Of a stretch of DNA of 64,000 nt, positions 12,764 to 23,766 are shown piece by piece. The position numbers were made by a program, and so were the translations under genes. The notes under the pieces are model-generated. The model did no database searches. It worked only from the letters and a program-made list of their open reading frames with translations, and was not told where the DNA came from. The stretch's first letter is position 1. Every line of letters begins with the position of its first letter. The DNA comes from Hybos culiciformis (lineage: Eukaryota; Arthropoda; Insecta; Diptera; Hybotidae): contig OZ023275.1 of assembly GCA_964007475.1 (NCBI GenBank), forward strand, positions 38,063,381 to 38,127,380, in the 5' to 3' direction.

Positions 12764-13629
12764 CAGAGCCGTATCTAGAGTTTGCGGCGCCTATGGCAAA
12801 AATTTAAAATGGCGCCTACCATCTCAACTATCTTAAAAAAAATTAACTTCCAAAATTTAATTTTGATCTATTTTATACGGAAAAAAGAGAACATAAATTC
12901 TTTATTAATTCAACATAACTATTCAATTTGAAATTAATACATTTGTTGATTTTTAACAAATGCAATAATTTCAACAAATTCAACATTTAGAAATTTTTTA
13001 ATTTAATTTTTCTTGCTTTAATGTTTGGAAATACGTTGATTATTTTGATTGACAATATTGCTAATCCGCACTTTAGGGATCTTGTTTCATGTTGAAGGCA
13101 AGTAATTTTTAATGAGCTTAAGTTTGCTAAAACTTCTCTCCCCACTAGCCAGCCACAGTTACTGGAAGTGTTAGTAAAATTCGTAGAGAAACATAAAAAT
13201 TTCGAAATCAAGTGCAACAATTTCCTTAAAATTTCAAAATGATGTAAAGAGTTTAAATTTTTAAACAGCTCCGCACTTTGAAATTTAAAGCATTCGATTT
13301 CATTCAGCATCCCACCGGAATCCAATTCTGAATACTCCGAACAAAGATCTTTCACTGATTTATTTAATTCCATCATGGATATTCTAGACATAAACTTTTC
13401 TCCCGACAAAAATTCGAATAATTTTCAAATAATTTAACAGATTAACAAAAATTAATTTTGAAGAAAATTACGTGAACTTTGAATTTTGAAATTTTGTATA
13501 AAGCTGTAATAAATCATGTTTTCTAAATAAAAACTGTTTAAAATTCGAAAAATGTGAAATGAGTGAGCGCCTTTTTAATCAGGCGCCTATGGCCGGGGTT
13601 ATGTTCGCCATACCCTAGTTACGGCTCTG
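12764..13629. mobile_element. hAT element 2 (ZMYM1-like), 866 bp, 8-bp TSD AACACTCA/G
   Basis: The left end reads CAGAGCCGTATCTAGAGT; the complement of the right end reads CAGAGCCGTAACTAGGGT. Flanks are AACACTCA (12756-12763) and AACACTCG (13630-13637), a 7/8 duplication. The minus-strand reading at 12987-13409 resembles the C-terminal part of ZMYM1-type hAT proteins: an ECFKFQ segment, a LHLISKFL helix, then a GRE...NLSSLKI stretch and CGLAILSI. It lacks the N-terminal and catalytic parts. The sequence is noticeably less AT-rich than the surrounding intergenic DNA. Confidence 0.93.
12987..13409 (-). pseudogene. truncated hAT transposase C-terminus inside element 2
   Basis: 140 open codons ending at a stop at 12987. 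Family resemblance rests on the order of features in the hAT dimerisation region: an EIECFKFQ block, a hydrophobic helix, a GER-SF-like position altered here to GREVL, SSLKI, and the conserved LAILSI near the end. Only about the last fifth of a normal transposase remains, so it cannot move the element. The first codon is an internal residue of the old protein, not a real start. I infer internal deletion rather than capture. Confidence 0.75.
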
Positions 13630-15699
13630 AACACTCGCAATAGTCTTTAAGAAAATGGACACAACTATAGTTAAATATGTATATCTTAAATCATTAAAAA
13701 ACTGATAACTATGAAAGTATCGAAAACATAGTTTTTATCTAAATCGCATAATATAACCAAAAAGTATTTATTAAATTTATTTTTTTTAAATAACTTCATA
13801 AAATTAAATTTATGATAAAAAATTTTTCGTTTCCTTAAGGAATTTATCGATTGTTTGTAATAGATAACAAAAAAATGAAATAAAAAAATTTTCTGTGAGG
13901 CTTTTCTGTTATTTTTAATGTGTCGAGAGCCATGTTTTGACACATACATTCTATACATACACATATTATTTGATATGAGTGAATATTCACATATCCTCTT
14001 ATAAATATTTAATATACAGATACATATAGTGTTGTGTTTTGCTATAATGGTACATGATAGTTAAAGTTAAGGTACATAAATAAAACAAAATATGTACACT
14101 ACACATTATTTTCACTTCATACTTCCTACATCTAAAAAGAAAATAAGAAATGCTTTAATTTGTATTTGGAACATTTAATACTCTTAGAAAATTATATTTT
14201 TACTATATATTTTGATTTCTTTAACACGTTTGCTTTTAGAACTTTTAAAATGATTTTGGAAAGAATTTTTTTTTTGATTTTTTATTAAGTTCAAAATCAT
14301 AACGATAACATGATAATTTGCTTTGACTATAAAATTGAAATGAAAGGAAAAACTTGGATCATTATGAACACTAATTTTTTTCTTTTCGATTTTTTAGCAT
14401 TGTTAGATTTTGAGTAGATGTTTCAATTTAATTTTTTTCCTATTAATTTTCATTCTATAATAATATTATGTAGAATTAATTTATTATAAAAAAATATATA
14501 TGTACATATTTGTTAATTTTTTTTTAAATGACAACAGCAATTTGAATTTATATAGAAGTAAGAAATAAAATTTTCTTAACTTAACTTTAAAAATCTATTA
14601 TTCACTATCGCTCTAGTTACGAATTAAAAAAAAAAAAAGTTTCAAGCTTTTTTTTTTAATTTTGTTCTATATTCAGGACATAGAAAGACGAAAGATAAAC
14701 TTTGTTTTCTTTTAAAAAATCCTTTTAACATAAATTAGCTTGTTATATATAAATCCTATGTTTGCGTATACTAATTTATGTTTATCTAACGATGACATAA
14801 AAATATAAAGTTTTGTAAAAGTAAAATTTATGTACTTGTTAAAATAATATTAAAATAGGGGAACATTTTTTTTTTATTGCAAAATGTCTTCAAAAGTAGG
14901 TTGCACTGTTGGCAACGGCTTTGCAATAACAATCATTTTAAAAATTTTCCTTTTTAGCTGAAGACAGTTAAAAAAAAATCCATTTGCCAAAAGAATTATA
15001 GTTAAATTTAATTTTTATTTGTTTCGTCTGAAAATTCATAATTTTTTTGGCGTGTTATTATATTTCTTTTTACTGAGTTCAAGATTGGACATATAATTGC
15101 GTAAGCTCTTGGGCTACTTACATTGAACTTTATTCTTAAAATTAAATGAAGCATTATGATTTTTGTCATTTTTATTCGAATTATGTTTTTAAAAATATTG
15201 TTAAGAAATTCAGTCAAAGTTGTAAATTTTTGGACGGATTATTTAACAACATCCTTTAGTAATAGTTTTTACGAGTTGTTTATTTAAAATATATAACTAA
15301 CTATGTATACAAAATAAATTAATAATAGAATTTTATTACCTAAAGTTTTTTTCTCTTTTCTATTTAAGAAAGCCATTTGACTTGTCAAAGATTTTATTAT
15401 TTGTTATAGATTAAATAAAAAATTCTCTGGTCCTTTTCTGCTTTTAAAGATAAGAAATAAGAATAAAGAAAAGAATCATTTTTCAAAGTGTTTTCTTTTT
15501 TTTCAAACCTTTTAAATTACATTATATATATTACTAAATTACTATCCAGATGATATGTAAATCAGATTACATTAAAAAAAAAAAATAATGATATGAAATA
15601 AAAAACTGTTGATTTCAATGAAAAATGTTTGGTACTTATTTCCTTGCATAAATATAATACTGCTAAAATATAGTTAAAATTGAAACTTTATCCAAGTCG

Positions 15700-15758
15700 A
15701 TATAATTCAAATTCTACGGTATCTTGGTTTCGGTAATACCGGTATACTTAAAACCCTA
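15700..15758. mobile_element. solitary hAT-like terminus
   Basis: The complement of this end starts TAGGGTTTTAAGTATACCGG and continues with a second ACCG-rich repeat. This resembles the TAGGG termini and ACCGGT subterminal repeats of the element at 45929-46571. No partner end or target duplication was found, so it is probably a truncated copy. Confidence 0.4.
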
Positions 15759-16969
15759 ATATATACTATTTTAGAACATAAATTAAAAGAAAAAATATTT
15801 GTATAAGTTTTTTAAATAAAATTAAAAAATGGTTCGTTTGAGTTCCAATGTAAGATATTATTCTACAATAATTTTCCCAATTTTTGAATTACATTTTAAT
15901 CGAATTAGGAAAATACAAGTATACTTAGTTATAAGTGAGCTTGTATTATTACTCGAATTTGAAACACAGCTTCAATTTAGCATTATCTATATAAAAAGGT
16001 TAAATTTATATGATAACAAGAATGTATAGATCATTTTATAAATTGAATATATTTTCTTCAAGCGGTAAATAAATAATACTTTAGTATAGAAGGATTATAT
16101 TATTTAATCTAATGTTATGTAATTTAACACTGACATTCTATGGCCTTTTCAAAGAAAAATAAATAAAGAGTTAAAATTTAAAGGATTTTTTTATTAAATA
16201 GAATTAAAAAATATAATATTCATTTATGTTAATTTTTATTTTTCTTTGAGTTTTTTATTTACTTTAAGGACCTGCAACATAAATTTAATAAAAAAATAAC
16301 ATAAAAATAATAACTATGGAGAAATAGAAGAAGAGAAATTTGGTAATCTTTACCTTTTAAAAGAAAATTTATTTTTCGAGTCCTTGAAGTTTTTTACGTG
16401 ATTACTTTACACTTTAACAAATTAGCATTATTAACTATTTAATAAAATCAAATACTATATATGTAGTAAGAAAACGAACTGGTGTTGCGGTTATTTCAAC
16501 AGAAGCGGCGTCACGATCACGTTAAACGTAAAAAAATTGATGAACCTATTTTTTTTAAATCTTTTAAATCTGTCCGCCTTTTACATGAAAAATTATATAA
16601 ATATACATAACATAATGAGGCTATGATAGAATAATAGTCAAAATATGTTTATTAAGAAAAAAATATATATACACACAATATTAGTATTTAAAAAAGATTT
16701 TTTTTTCACTTCACAAGAAAAAAGTACACCCTGGTTGATATGCACCTATAAAGTATAAACATAATGTCAGTCACATTTGAATAATGAAATTTTTTCCTAC
16801 AAAGAATTGGAATTGTAGGTTAATTATATGTATGTTCACAAAATAAGCATATCCTGAAAGCTTTCAAAAAATAAATAAATTTTTTTTTATGATGTACAAA
16901 TACATAAGTATAAATATTTAAATTTTAAAAGTTAAACTGCATAATAATTTATACTTGCAAGATTTTGCT

Positions 16970-16975
16970 TTTATT
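16970..16975 (-). terminator. poly(A) signal after the 16995-17110 exon
   Basis: AATAAA on the minus strand, 20 nt beyond the TAA. The spacing and the adjoining exon make it better supported than most such hexamers here. Confidence 0.4.
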
Positions 16976-16994
16976 ATTCAAGTGAGAATAACTA

Positions 16995-17110
16995 TTAATA
17001 AACGATCTGAGGAACAAACAGAACAAGAACTCTTTTCAAGTTTGGCCTTCCAAATATTTCACATAAGGCTTCAATCGGAGCATGTTCATATTTGAGTTCA
17101 GTTTTACGTC
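16995..17110 (-). CDS. terminal coding exon of an unrecognised gene
   Basis: A minus-strand exon too short for ordinary ORF listing. Upstream is an excellent 3' splice site: TACTAAC, eight bases, then TTTCAG. The frame opens with two bases of a split codon and then 37 codons (RKTELKYEHAPIEALCEIFG, RPNLKRVLVLFVPQIVY) to a TAA at 16995. An AATAAA lies 20 nt further (16970-16975). Codons prefer A/T in third position while the first two positions are richer in G/C, as in the cyclase exons and unlike nearby chance ORFs. I do not recognise the protein. It needs a preceding exon ending in phase 1. It may belong with the exon at 30853-30990, but no complete chain could be built. Confidence 0.6.
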
Positions 17111-18244
17111 CTGAAAGATATTGTTAGTAATTATCAATTAAAGTTCTTCGAATTTGGCGAAAGAAGTCTTTGATTTTTTTTTTAAAATTGGGTTGTAATT
17201 AAATAAATTTAGCTTGAATCAGTTTCATCGTTTCAAGTCAGTATTAATTTATTACAATTTTTATATAAACGAAAAAATCTAAATTACCAAAGCGTTATTT
17301 GAAGGATACAATTTAAAATTCCTTGTCGATACTATTGTAGTTTTTTTTTGTCACAGTCTTGAATAATAACATACACCTATATTAAAAATTATTATGAACT
17401 GGATTTCCTTTCTGTTTAAATAGATTAAAATTAATTATTCTAGCTTATTTGTAAAAATTTGAATAAAAATTCATTGAAAATAACGTACACGGTAGTAGTA
17501 AATTTAAATATATACACAACATGTCGTGAACAAACAACATATATCCATTATTCATATCTAATAAAGTTTGATTCAAAAGTTTAATTTAAATTTTTATAAT
17601 AAGATTTTCATTGAATGAATAATATAATTTTCAATTTCATTTATTACTATATGTTTACATTTTGTGTGCATAGTAATGTATTATAATAATATACTTTAAT
17701 ATATTTTCTTTTGAAGTAGTATACACGAAGATATTTCTTTTTATCATTATTGTCAGGTTGTAATTTTTAAATTAAATTTATCTGCTCTGATGGTAATATT
17801 TTCTATATTACATATATTCTTTATCTTTATAGATAGTAAAAAAATATTGAATGAAGGTTACGATGATAATTTTGTTTTTCGTTCGAGTACCCTACATATC
17901 ATTGAACTCTTATACAGTATTTTCACACTGAATAATATAAAAATCTGATACCAGTTATTTTCTTTATAACTTGAAGATAATAGTTTTCAATATTGCATTG
18001 GTGGAAAAACAAATCATCCACATTTAAAATAAAAATAAATAAAAATTTTTTTTTTAAAAACAGTTTACTAAAAAATATATTTTTATTGAACGTAAACGAT
18101 TTTCTTTAATTAAATTCTTAACTATCTTACTTTATTCGTAGGAATGTAGAATCGTAGCAAAAGAAATATTTTATAGTATTATAGAAAGAATTCACTGTCA
18201 GATAAATAATAAAAATTATCAGATTTTTTTTATGCATAAATTGC

Positions 18245-18306
18245 GATTTGAAAGCATTTTATTGAATTTATATTCATATAAATGGGATTTGAAGGCATTT
18301 TATTGA
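18245..18306. repeat. 21-bp direct repeat, two copies 41 bp apart
   Basis: GATTTGAAAGCATTTTATTGA and the same sequence with one change (AGG for AAG). Confidence 0.8.
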
Positions 18307-19353
18307 GACTACATAGTAGATTAACATCAATATAGTTTTCTAAGTAATTATGATATGTTGACAGAGAATTATTAAGACTGGTTCAATTTATTTTTTAATC
18401 TTGCAGGAGCTAAAATATATTTACATTTTTTTTTTTTTTAATATTGAAAAATCCAATAATTTACTACAAAATACATATTCTTGTACTTGTATGTCCATTA
18501 AAAATGATTTTTATTCGATTTGGATTTGAAAACAAAAAACTGTTTTCTATGTGCATACACCTATCTATACCTATAATTTTTTTTGTCTCAAAAATAAAAG
18601 ATAAAAGTTCAATATCAATAAAAAAGATGAAAAAATAAGACGAGACATTTTACATTTTCATTTTAATTTATATAAATTTCATAATTATTATGTTCAAATA
18701 TTTTCATAAAATTGTTGTAAAAGAACTTTTCAAGATAATATTCATTATAGATACGTTAAAATGTTTGAATTTTTTCTTTTAGTATATCTAATTGTAATAT
18801 AGAATAATGAACAAAAAATGTGTTTAATACTATACTTATACATAGTATTATTTTTATGAATGAAAATAGCATGCGACACCTGGGCCTAAGTAGATTCGAT
18901 GAATTTTTTATATAAAAAATTATTTTAGTTTAAAATATGAAATTCTAATGATTTAAATATGGTTGAGCAATAAAATTTTATTTCAATTAAATATTTTTTT
19001 TTTAATTGCAAAATTTATTATAAAAGCTTTTAATGAAAAACTTAATACATTTAAATATTTTGACAGATTGAATTTTTGTTTAAAATATTTTTGCCTGTTA
19101 AATCATAATGTAAATAGAATGTTTAATTTTTTTTTTCGACTAATAAAGATAACTAATTATAGTATAAGGTATAAGCAAAGAATAAGAATACCTAAAGAAA
19201 TGCATTCCCTTCAAATTTCTCGCCATTTATTCCACTGGAACAATCTTATTCATAAACCTGAAAGGTTTGTATATTTGCTTTGTTCCATTTATAAAGAATA
19301 AAAACAACTACTTTATTTGTATTTTATTATAAGGAATTGAAGTTATGTGAACA

Positions 19354-19421
19354 ATGTGGCTTAGTGCGTAGGACGCAGAACTATAAACATGAAGGGACTG
19401 GGTTCGATCCCAAGTGAGATC
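19354..19421 (+). ncRNA. tRNA-like pol III unit in the left foldback arm
   Basis: An A-box-like TGGCTTAGTGCGTAGG is followed about 40 bp later by a near-consensus B box, GGTTCGATCC (19401-19410), with a pairing T-arm-like surround. The acceptor stem is poor, so this is a tRNA-derived promoter and not a functional tRNA. Confidence 0.6.
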
Positions 19422-19522
19422 TTTTTTTTTTTTTAGCTATTTTTTCTCTTTTTGGTTTATTAAATTCCACTTAAATATTGTATATAATTATAAGCAAAAA
19501 CTTTTTTTTTCTTGTTCTGTTC

Positions 19523-19710
19523 AAATTTGTGTGTTTAATTATTTCCTCTTTTTATTAACCAAATTTGAATGAAATCGGACGAACTTTTGAAGTCCTCCTC
19601 AAGGGAAGGTCGCTGGGTAGGAGGCCAATACATTTTTCTAACGAAATTTGTGTTTTTAATTATTTCCTCTTTTTATGTACTAAATTTGAATGAAATCGGA
19701 CGAACTTTTG
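19523..19710 (+). repeat. 67-bp direct repeat, two copies 121 bp apart
   Basis: Copies at 19523-19589 and 19644-19710 share TTTAATTATTTCCTCTTTTT and GAATGAAATCGGACGAACTT with few differences. They sit inside the foldback loop. Confidence 0.85.
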
Positions 19711-19869
19711 GTTGTGAAAATTGTGAAAATTTGATTGCAAAATTGCGCGGGCAGACATTGAAATTAAGTAACTAGAGTAATGTTTAAAAAAAAATTAATT
19801 TAAGCTGATTAATTTATTTAGATTTTTTCAAAAAATTTATATAAAAATTTTTTTCATAAATTTTTTAAA

Positions 19870-19940
19870 TGGAATCGTAGCTCAAAGGATTGGGTCGCGA
19901 CATGTAATAATAGTTTTATCCCCGGTTCAAATGCTAATTT
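19870..19940 (+). ncRNA. tRNA-like pol III unit in the foldback loop
   Basis: A-box-like GTAGCTCAAAGGATTGGG (19877-19894) and B-box-like GGTTCAAATGC (19924-19934) at tRNA-like spacing. It differs in sequence from the arm copies, so it derives from another tRNA-like source. The lack of a convincing cloverleaf argues against a real tRNA gene. Confidence 0.45.
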
Positions 19941-20040
19941 GAACATAACAAAAAAAAGAAATTTTTGCTTATAATTATATACAATATTAAGTGGATTTTA
20001 ATATACCAAAAAGAGAAAAAATAGCTAAAAAAAAATATCA

Positions 20041-20105
20041 CACTTGAGTTTGAACCCAGTGCCTTCATGTTTATAGTTCTGCGTCCTACGCACTAAGCCA
20101 CATTG
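20041..20105 (-). ncRNA. tRNA-like pol III unit in the right foldback arm
   Basis: Reverse-complement partner of 19354-19421. The A-box region is preserved; the B box has decayed to GGTTCAAACTC. Confidence 0.55.
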
Positions 20106-21590
20106 TTCACATAACTTTAATTCCTTATAATAAAATACAAATAAAGTTGTTTCTATTCTTTATAAATGGAACAAAGCAAATATACAAAACTTTCAGGTTT
20201 ATGAATGAGATTGTTCCAGTGGAATAAATGGCGAGAAATTTGAAGGGAATTCATTTCTATATGTATTCTTATTCTATGGTATAAGGTAAACTTTTCAAAG
20301 AATCCATTTAAGAAAGCGTTTCCAATATTCTAAGTATTATTTCGTAATCCATTTGGAACGTTCATATAATAAGATGTTTATTTATGAAGTAATTTAAAAA
20401 GTGTTAAATTTTGGGTTGGTTAAAAAATCATTTCGTTTTTATTAATTTTGTTTGTCTAATTTTTAATGTTATTTAAATTTAAATTTTCAAATTATAAAAG
20501 ATACACGCGCTTAAACGAATATTCGAACGATTATTTTAAAAATAATTACATGCATTGCAGTGAATAAATTTAATATTAAATTTTTGATGGGATAAAAATT
20601 CAGAAAATGAAATAAAAAACCGAAATTAGATATTTAACGACCCATTATGAAAGAATTATTTAAAATTATTTTCAAGAAAATAATTCTTATAAGTTTTTAT
20701 CATTGTTTCAATATTTGCGAATTAAATTTAAAAAAAAATTTTTTTTGCCTAATATTTAATAAAGCAGTTAGAGCAGTAATTTTCCATGTGTATTCCCGGT
20801 ATTTGCGATATTTTTGTTTTATTGATATATAAAATCGTCAGTTCAGCTGAATAAATTTCAATGTAGATATAAGATATCGTTATAGAAGATAAAAGAAAAA
20901 GAGTCATGATCAAGATACAATTAAAATAGTTAAAACAAATATACAAAAATTAATATTGAAACTTGAGCTTTAGTGTCACTTCTACAAAATCATTGTCAAA
21001 ATATTATCAAACCTGTTTCTCTTTTATTTTAGATATCAACTTTATTTAAAATATAAATTCATAAATTACTCAGTTATAGTTTCTCATATTCTTTTTAATA
21101 TTATTTATATACGATCTTGCACACTTAAAACGACGATCTACTGAAAGTACGATCTAAAATACAGTATGCTTTATGTATTTCTATTTTTGTACATTTTTTA
21201 ACAATGATTTTCCTAAAAACATAAAAAAAAATTACCTTTTTAAAAGTATCATTAAATAAAAAAAAATGACATTAGATAATGATGATAATAGTCTATTAAT
21301 AACTACAATTTATATTATTGTGTACATGTACAGTATAAAATGCTAAATTATATATACATTATTTTTATATTGCACAATTTACTTATTGTTTATTATTATT
21401 TTAAAATATTTGTACAGAAATAAAATGTAACAAAAAGAGTTTTTATGATTTGGTAATAATTACGCCATGAATAATTTATTTGCCATTTTGAAATAATATT
21501 TTAAAACTTTACAGAGTTTTTTAATCCGACAGAGAATTAATTGAATGCTAATTGAGATTACCAGGTTGTACACAGGAGTGCTGAACTTAC

Positions 21591-21717
21591 ATTGATAACA
21601 AAACACTGTTTGTGTGTAAGCCGGCTGCTGATAATTGAAACTATTTTCGAAGTTTTTATAAATCTTAATGAATTTCGATGAAAACACCGATTGTTCAAAT
21701 TTCATTAATTTTTTTCT
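21591..21717 (-). CDS. weak internal exon candidate, unrecognised protein
   Basis: On the minus strand a TATACTTCAG acceptor opens a frame (RKKLMKFEQSVFSSKFIKIY then KNFENSFNYQQPAYTQTVFC and YQ) that ends at a strong GTAAGT donor after one base of the next codon. The 3' half is less AT-rich than its surroundings. Its phase 0 start would accept the exon at 30853-30990. However, joining it directly to 16995-17110 creates TGA, so at least one more exon is needed or the call is wrong. No family is recognised. Confidence 0.3.
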
Positions 21718-22459
21718 CTGAAGTATATTAATAGCGAAATTGATCTGAAAATCATTCGCTTATCAATAATAGATTGATTTGCTGTTATTGTTATTGTTTT
21801 TTCATGCATATTATAAGTTTTTTATTTTACGTAATGGTGGATGTAATACAATTTTTATTGAAACGGGTCAGTTGTGTTATGAAAACAATATAAATCTGAT
21901 GGAAAAAAGTAATTTATTCTGTATAATAATATTCTATATAAGACAAAATAATAATAAATATTGGAAAATTTTGTTGGTTTGGATGAAAAATAATATTTTT
22001 TAATATTTATTCTAAATCTCAATAAGGTTTTATTAAAATAATATTTTTTTTATAAAAATTAAAAATAAGATTTTATTAAAATATTTTTCAAAAGAATTGA
22101 TTTAGTGCCAAAATAGAACTTTCATTCGAATTTACTTTTCTATTAACAATATTGAATTTGTCAGGAAAAATATTAAATGCGTCGTATATTAATGGAAAAA
22201 CTTAATTATAATTGATACACTGAAAAAAAAAATCGTTGGAAAATTAGCTATAAGGACCAGCTATAAAGTGAAAACTAAAACTGCAATATTTTCTGATAGT
22301 ATTTGTTCAAAATCTTTTATTTAATATTAAATACATAATATCTCGTCCAAAAATATGCTATATATGTTATAATTTTTATTGTTTTCTCTAGCGAAAAGTG
22401 CTGAGTTTCTGACAAATTTTGCAACCATATGAAAAGATGTATTAAAAAGTAAAACTATA

Positions 22460-23766
22460 GCAAATTTTGATAACGTGATCCACTAGATCGGTTTGAACTA
22501 TATACATAGCAAACATTATATAATTTATCACAAATAAAGTATTAATATTATATCACTATATTTAAAAAAAAAAAATAGAAGATAAAAAAAAATTACCACA
22601 CAATTATGTGAATTGAGAATATAATTTCCTTTATCCTTCCGTTTAAAAAGTTGAAAAAAAAAAATATATATATTTTATATTTTACAATATCTTCTAAGGC
22701 AAAGGAATTTTTCTACAATTTTTTTTTTTTTTGTATGATTTTATTACTAATCTCATTACTTTTATTTATTTTTTTTTGTTACCATTATAGAATCTTGATT
22801 GAGGAAATTTTTTTTCCTAATCTTATTTTTCTTTTATCCAATTTTCCTTTTAATGTTCCTCATAATATAATAATGATTAAATATAAAAATTTAACGACAT
22901 TCCTGAACTATGGATGAATTGAGTGGAAAGAAAATTGTGTAGGTATGTGCTTCTGTCAAATAATTGGTGGAAAAAAATATTTAAAAAATTAAATTTGAGC
23001 CGAATTTAATGAGTTTTATTAAGTAGTTGACTACGCCTTTCATTACAAATTTTGAGCTTCAAGTCAGAAATACAAAATAATTAAAGTTTTTGGATATAAG
23101 TTTGCTACACTATGGGGGTCAATAAATCACAACCTATCTATGTTAATCATATTTTGAGATTGTAATATTTATAGGTAACCTAATATTATTTTATGTTTTT
23201 TAAATAAACATTGCATTGGAATGGTAGATATTAGACTATTTTCTCTATCAAAGAAGTATATATTTATTATGGATTTTATTTGGTTCTTTGATTTTATTTA
23301 CCGAAAAATACTTATAAAAGAAAACAGGGTAAACATTTTTGTGTGTAAAAAAAAAATCTGATAATTTCATGCTTTGACTTATTTGTTAATTTTTTTTTTA
23401 CATTTAAAACAGATTAGATAATTGAATTTCAGCAGAAAGGAATACTCAAAAGGCAGAAATTTTTTTTTGATATTTTTATAAGATTATAAAATTTTTTTTA
23501 ACCTCAAGCTGAACAAAAATAAAGACAAAACAAAATAGAATTAAAAAATTTTTTTTTCTTAATAAATAACCATTAAGGTAATTTTAAGATTATATGTGAG
23601 CGAAATATTTTAATTGTAGGTACCAAAAAGTACAAACGAACGAAAAGTGGTTTAATTTAGGTATTACAGTAAAAAAAACAGATAGCTGCGGCAGCTATAC
23701 TTTCTGTTTATTTTTTGCTATATATACAGTTCAAATCGAACTAGTGGATGACGTTATCAAAATTTT
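22460..23766. repeat. pair of inverted copies, about 53 bp each
   Basis: 22460-22513 and 23714-23766 are reverse complements at roughly 47 of 52 positions; the shared core is TTTTGATAACGT...ATCCACTAG. Beside the right copy is an exact short hairpin, ATAGCTGC-G-GCAGCTAT (23682-23698). They may be ends of one 1.3-kb element or two separate relics. Confidence 0.6.

Larger units (their letters stand above)
11664..16994. other. non-coding interval upstream of the Ac13E N-terminal exon
   Basis: It holds hAT element 2 and a lone hAT-like end near 15700-15758. A 5' UTR exon and promoter of Ac13E may lie here, but no convincing pair of promoter and donor can be picked out. Remaining ORFs of 60-90 codons match what such AT-rich DNA gives by chance. 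Confidence 0.6.
19170..20283. mobile_element. foldback element with tRNA-like sequences in both arms
   Basis: Two arms of about 340 bp (about 19170-19515 and 19945-20283) are nearly exact reverse complements. They include the blocks AATTTCTCGCCATTTATTCC and GCGTAGGACGCAGAACTATA. Each arm contains a tRNA-like segment with A and B boxes. The loop holds a third tRNA-like segment and a 67-bp direct repeat. No target duplication could be fixed. It could be two tRNA-derived SINEs inserted head to head and then sharing sequence, or a true foldback transposon. Short ORFs here (18963-19301, 19569-19775) are shadows. Confidence 0.85.

Noticed and set aside
14856..15758. A complete hAT element from TAGGGG at 14856 to CCCTA at 15758
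   Set aside because: The left terminus does not match the right one beyond five bases and there is no 8-bp target duplication.
18963..19301. 112-codon plus-strand ORF
   Set aside because: K/N/I/F-rich low-complexity frame that runs into the foldback arm; no start context or homology.
19354..19421. Functional tRNA gene
   Set aside because: The A and B boxes are present but the acceptor and anticodon stems do not pair well, and the unit is duplicated in a foldback.
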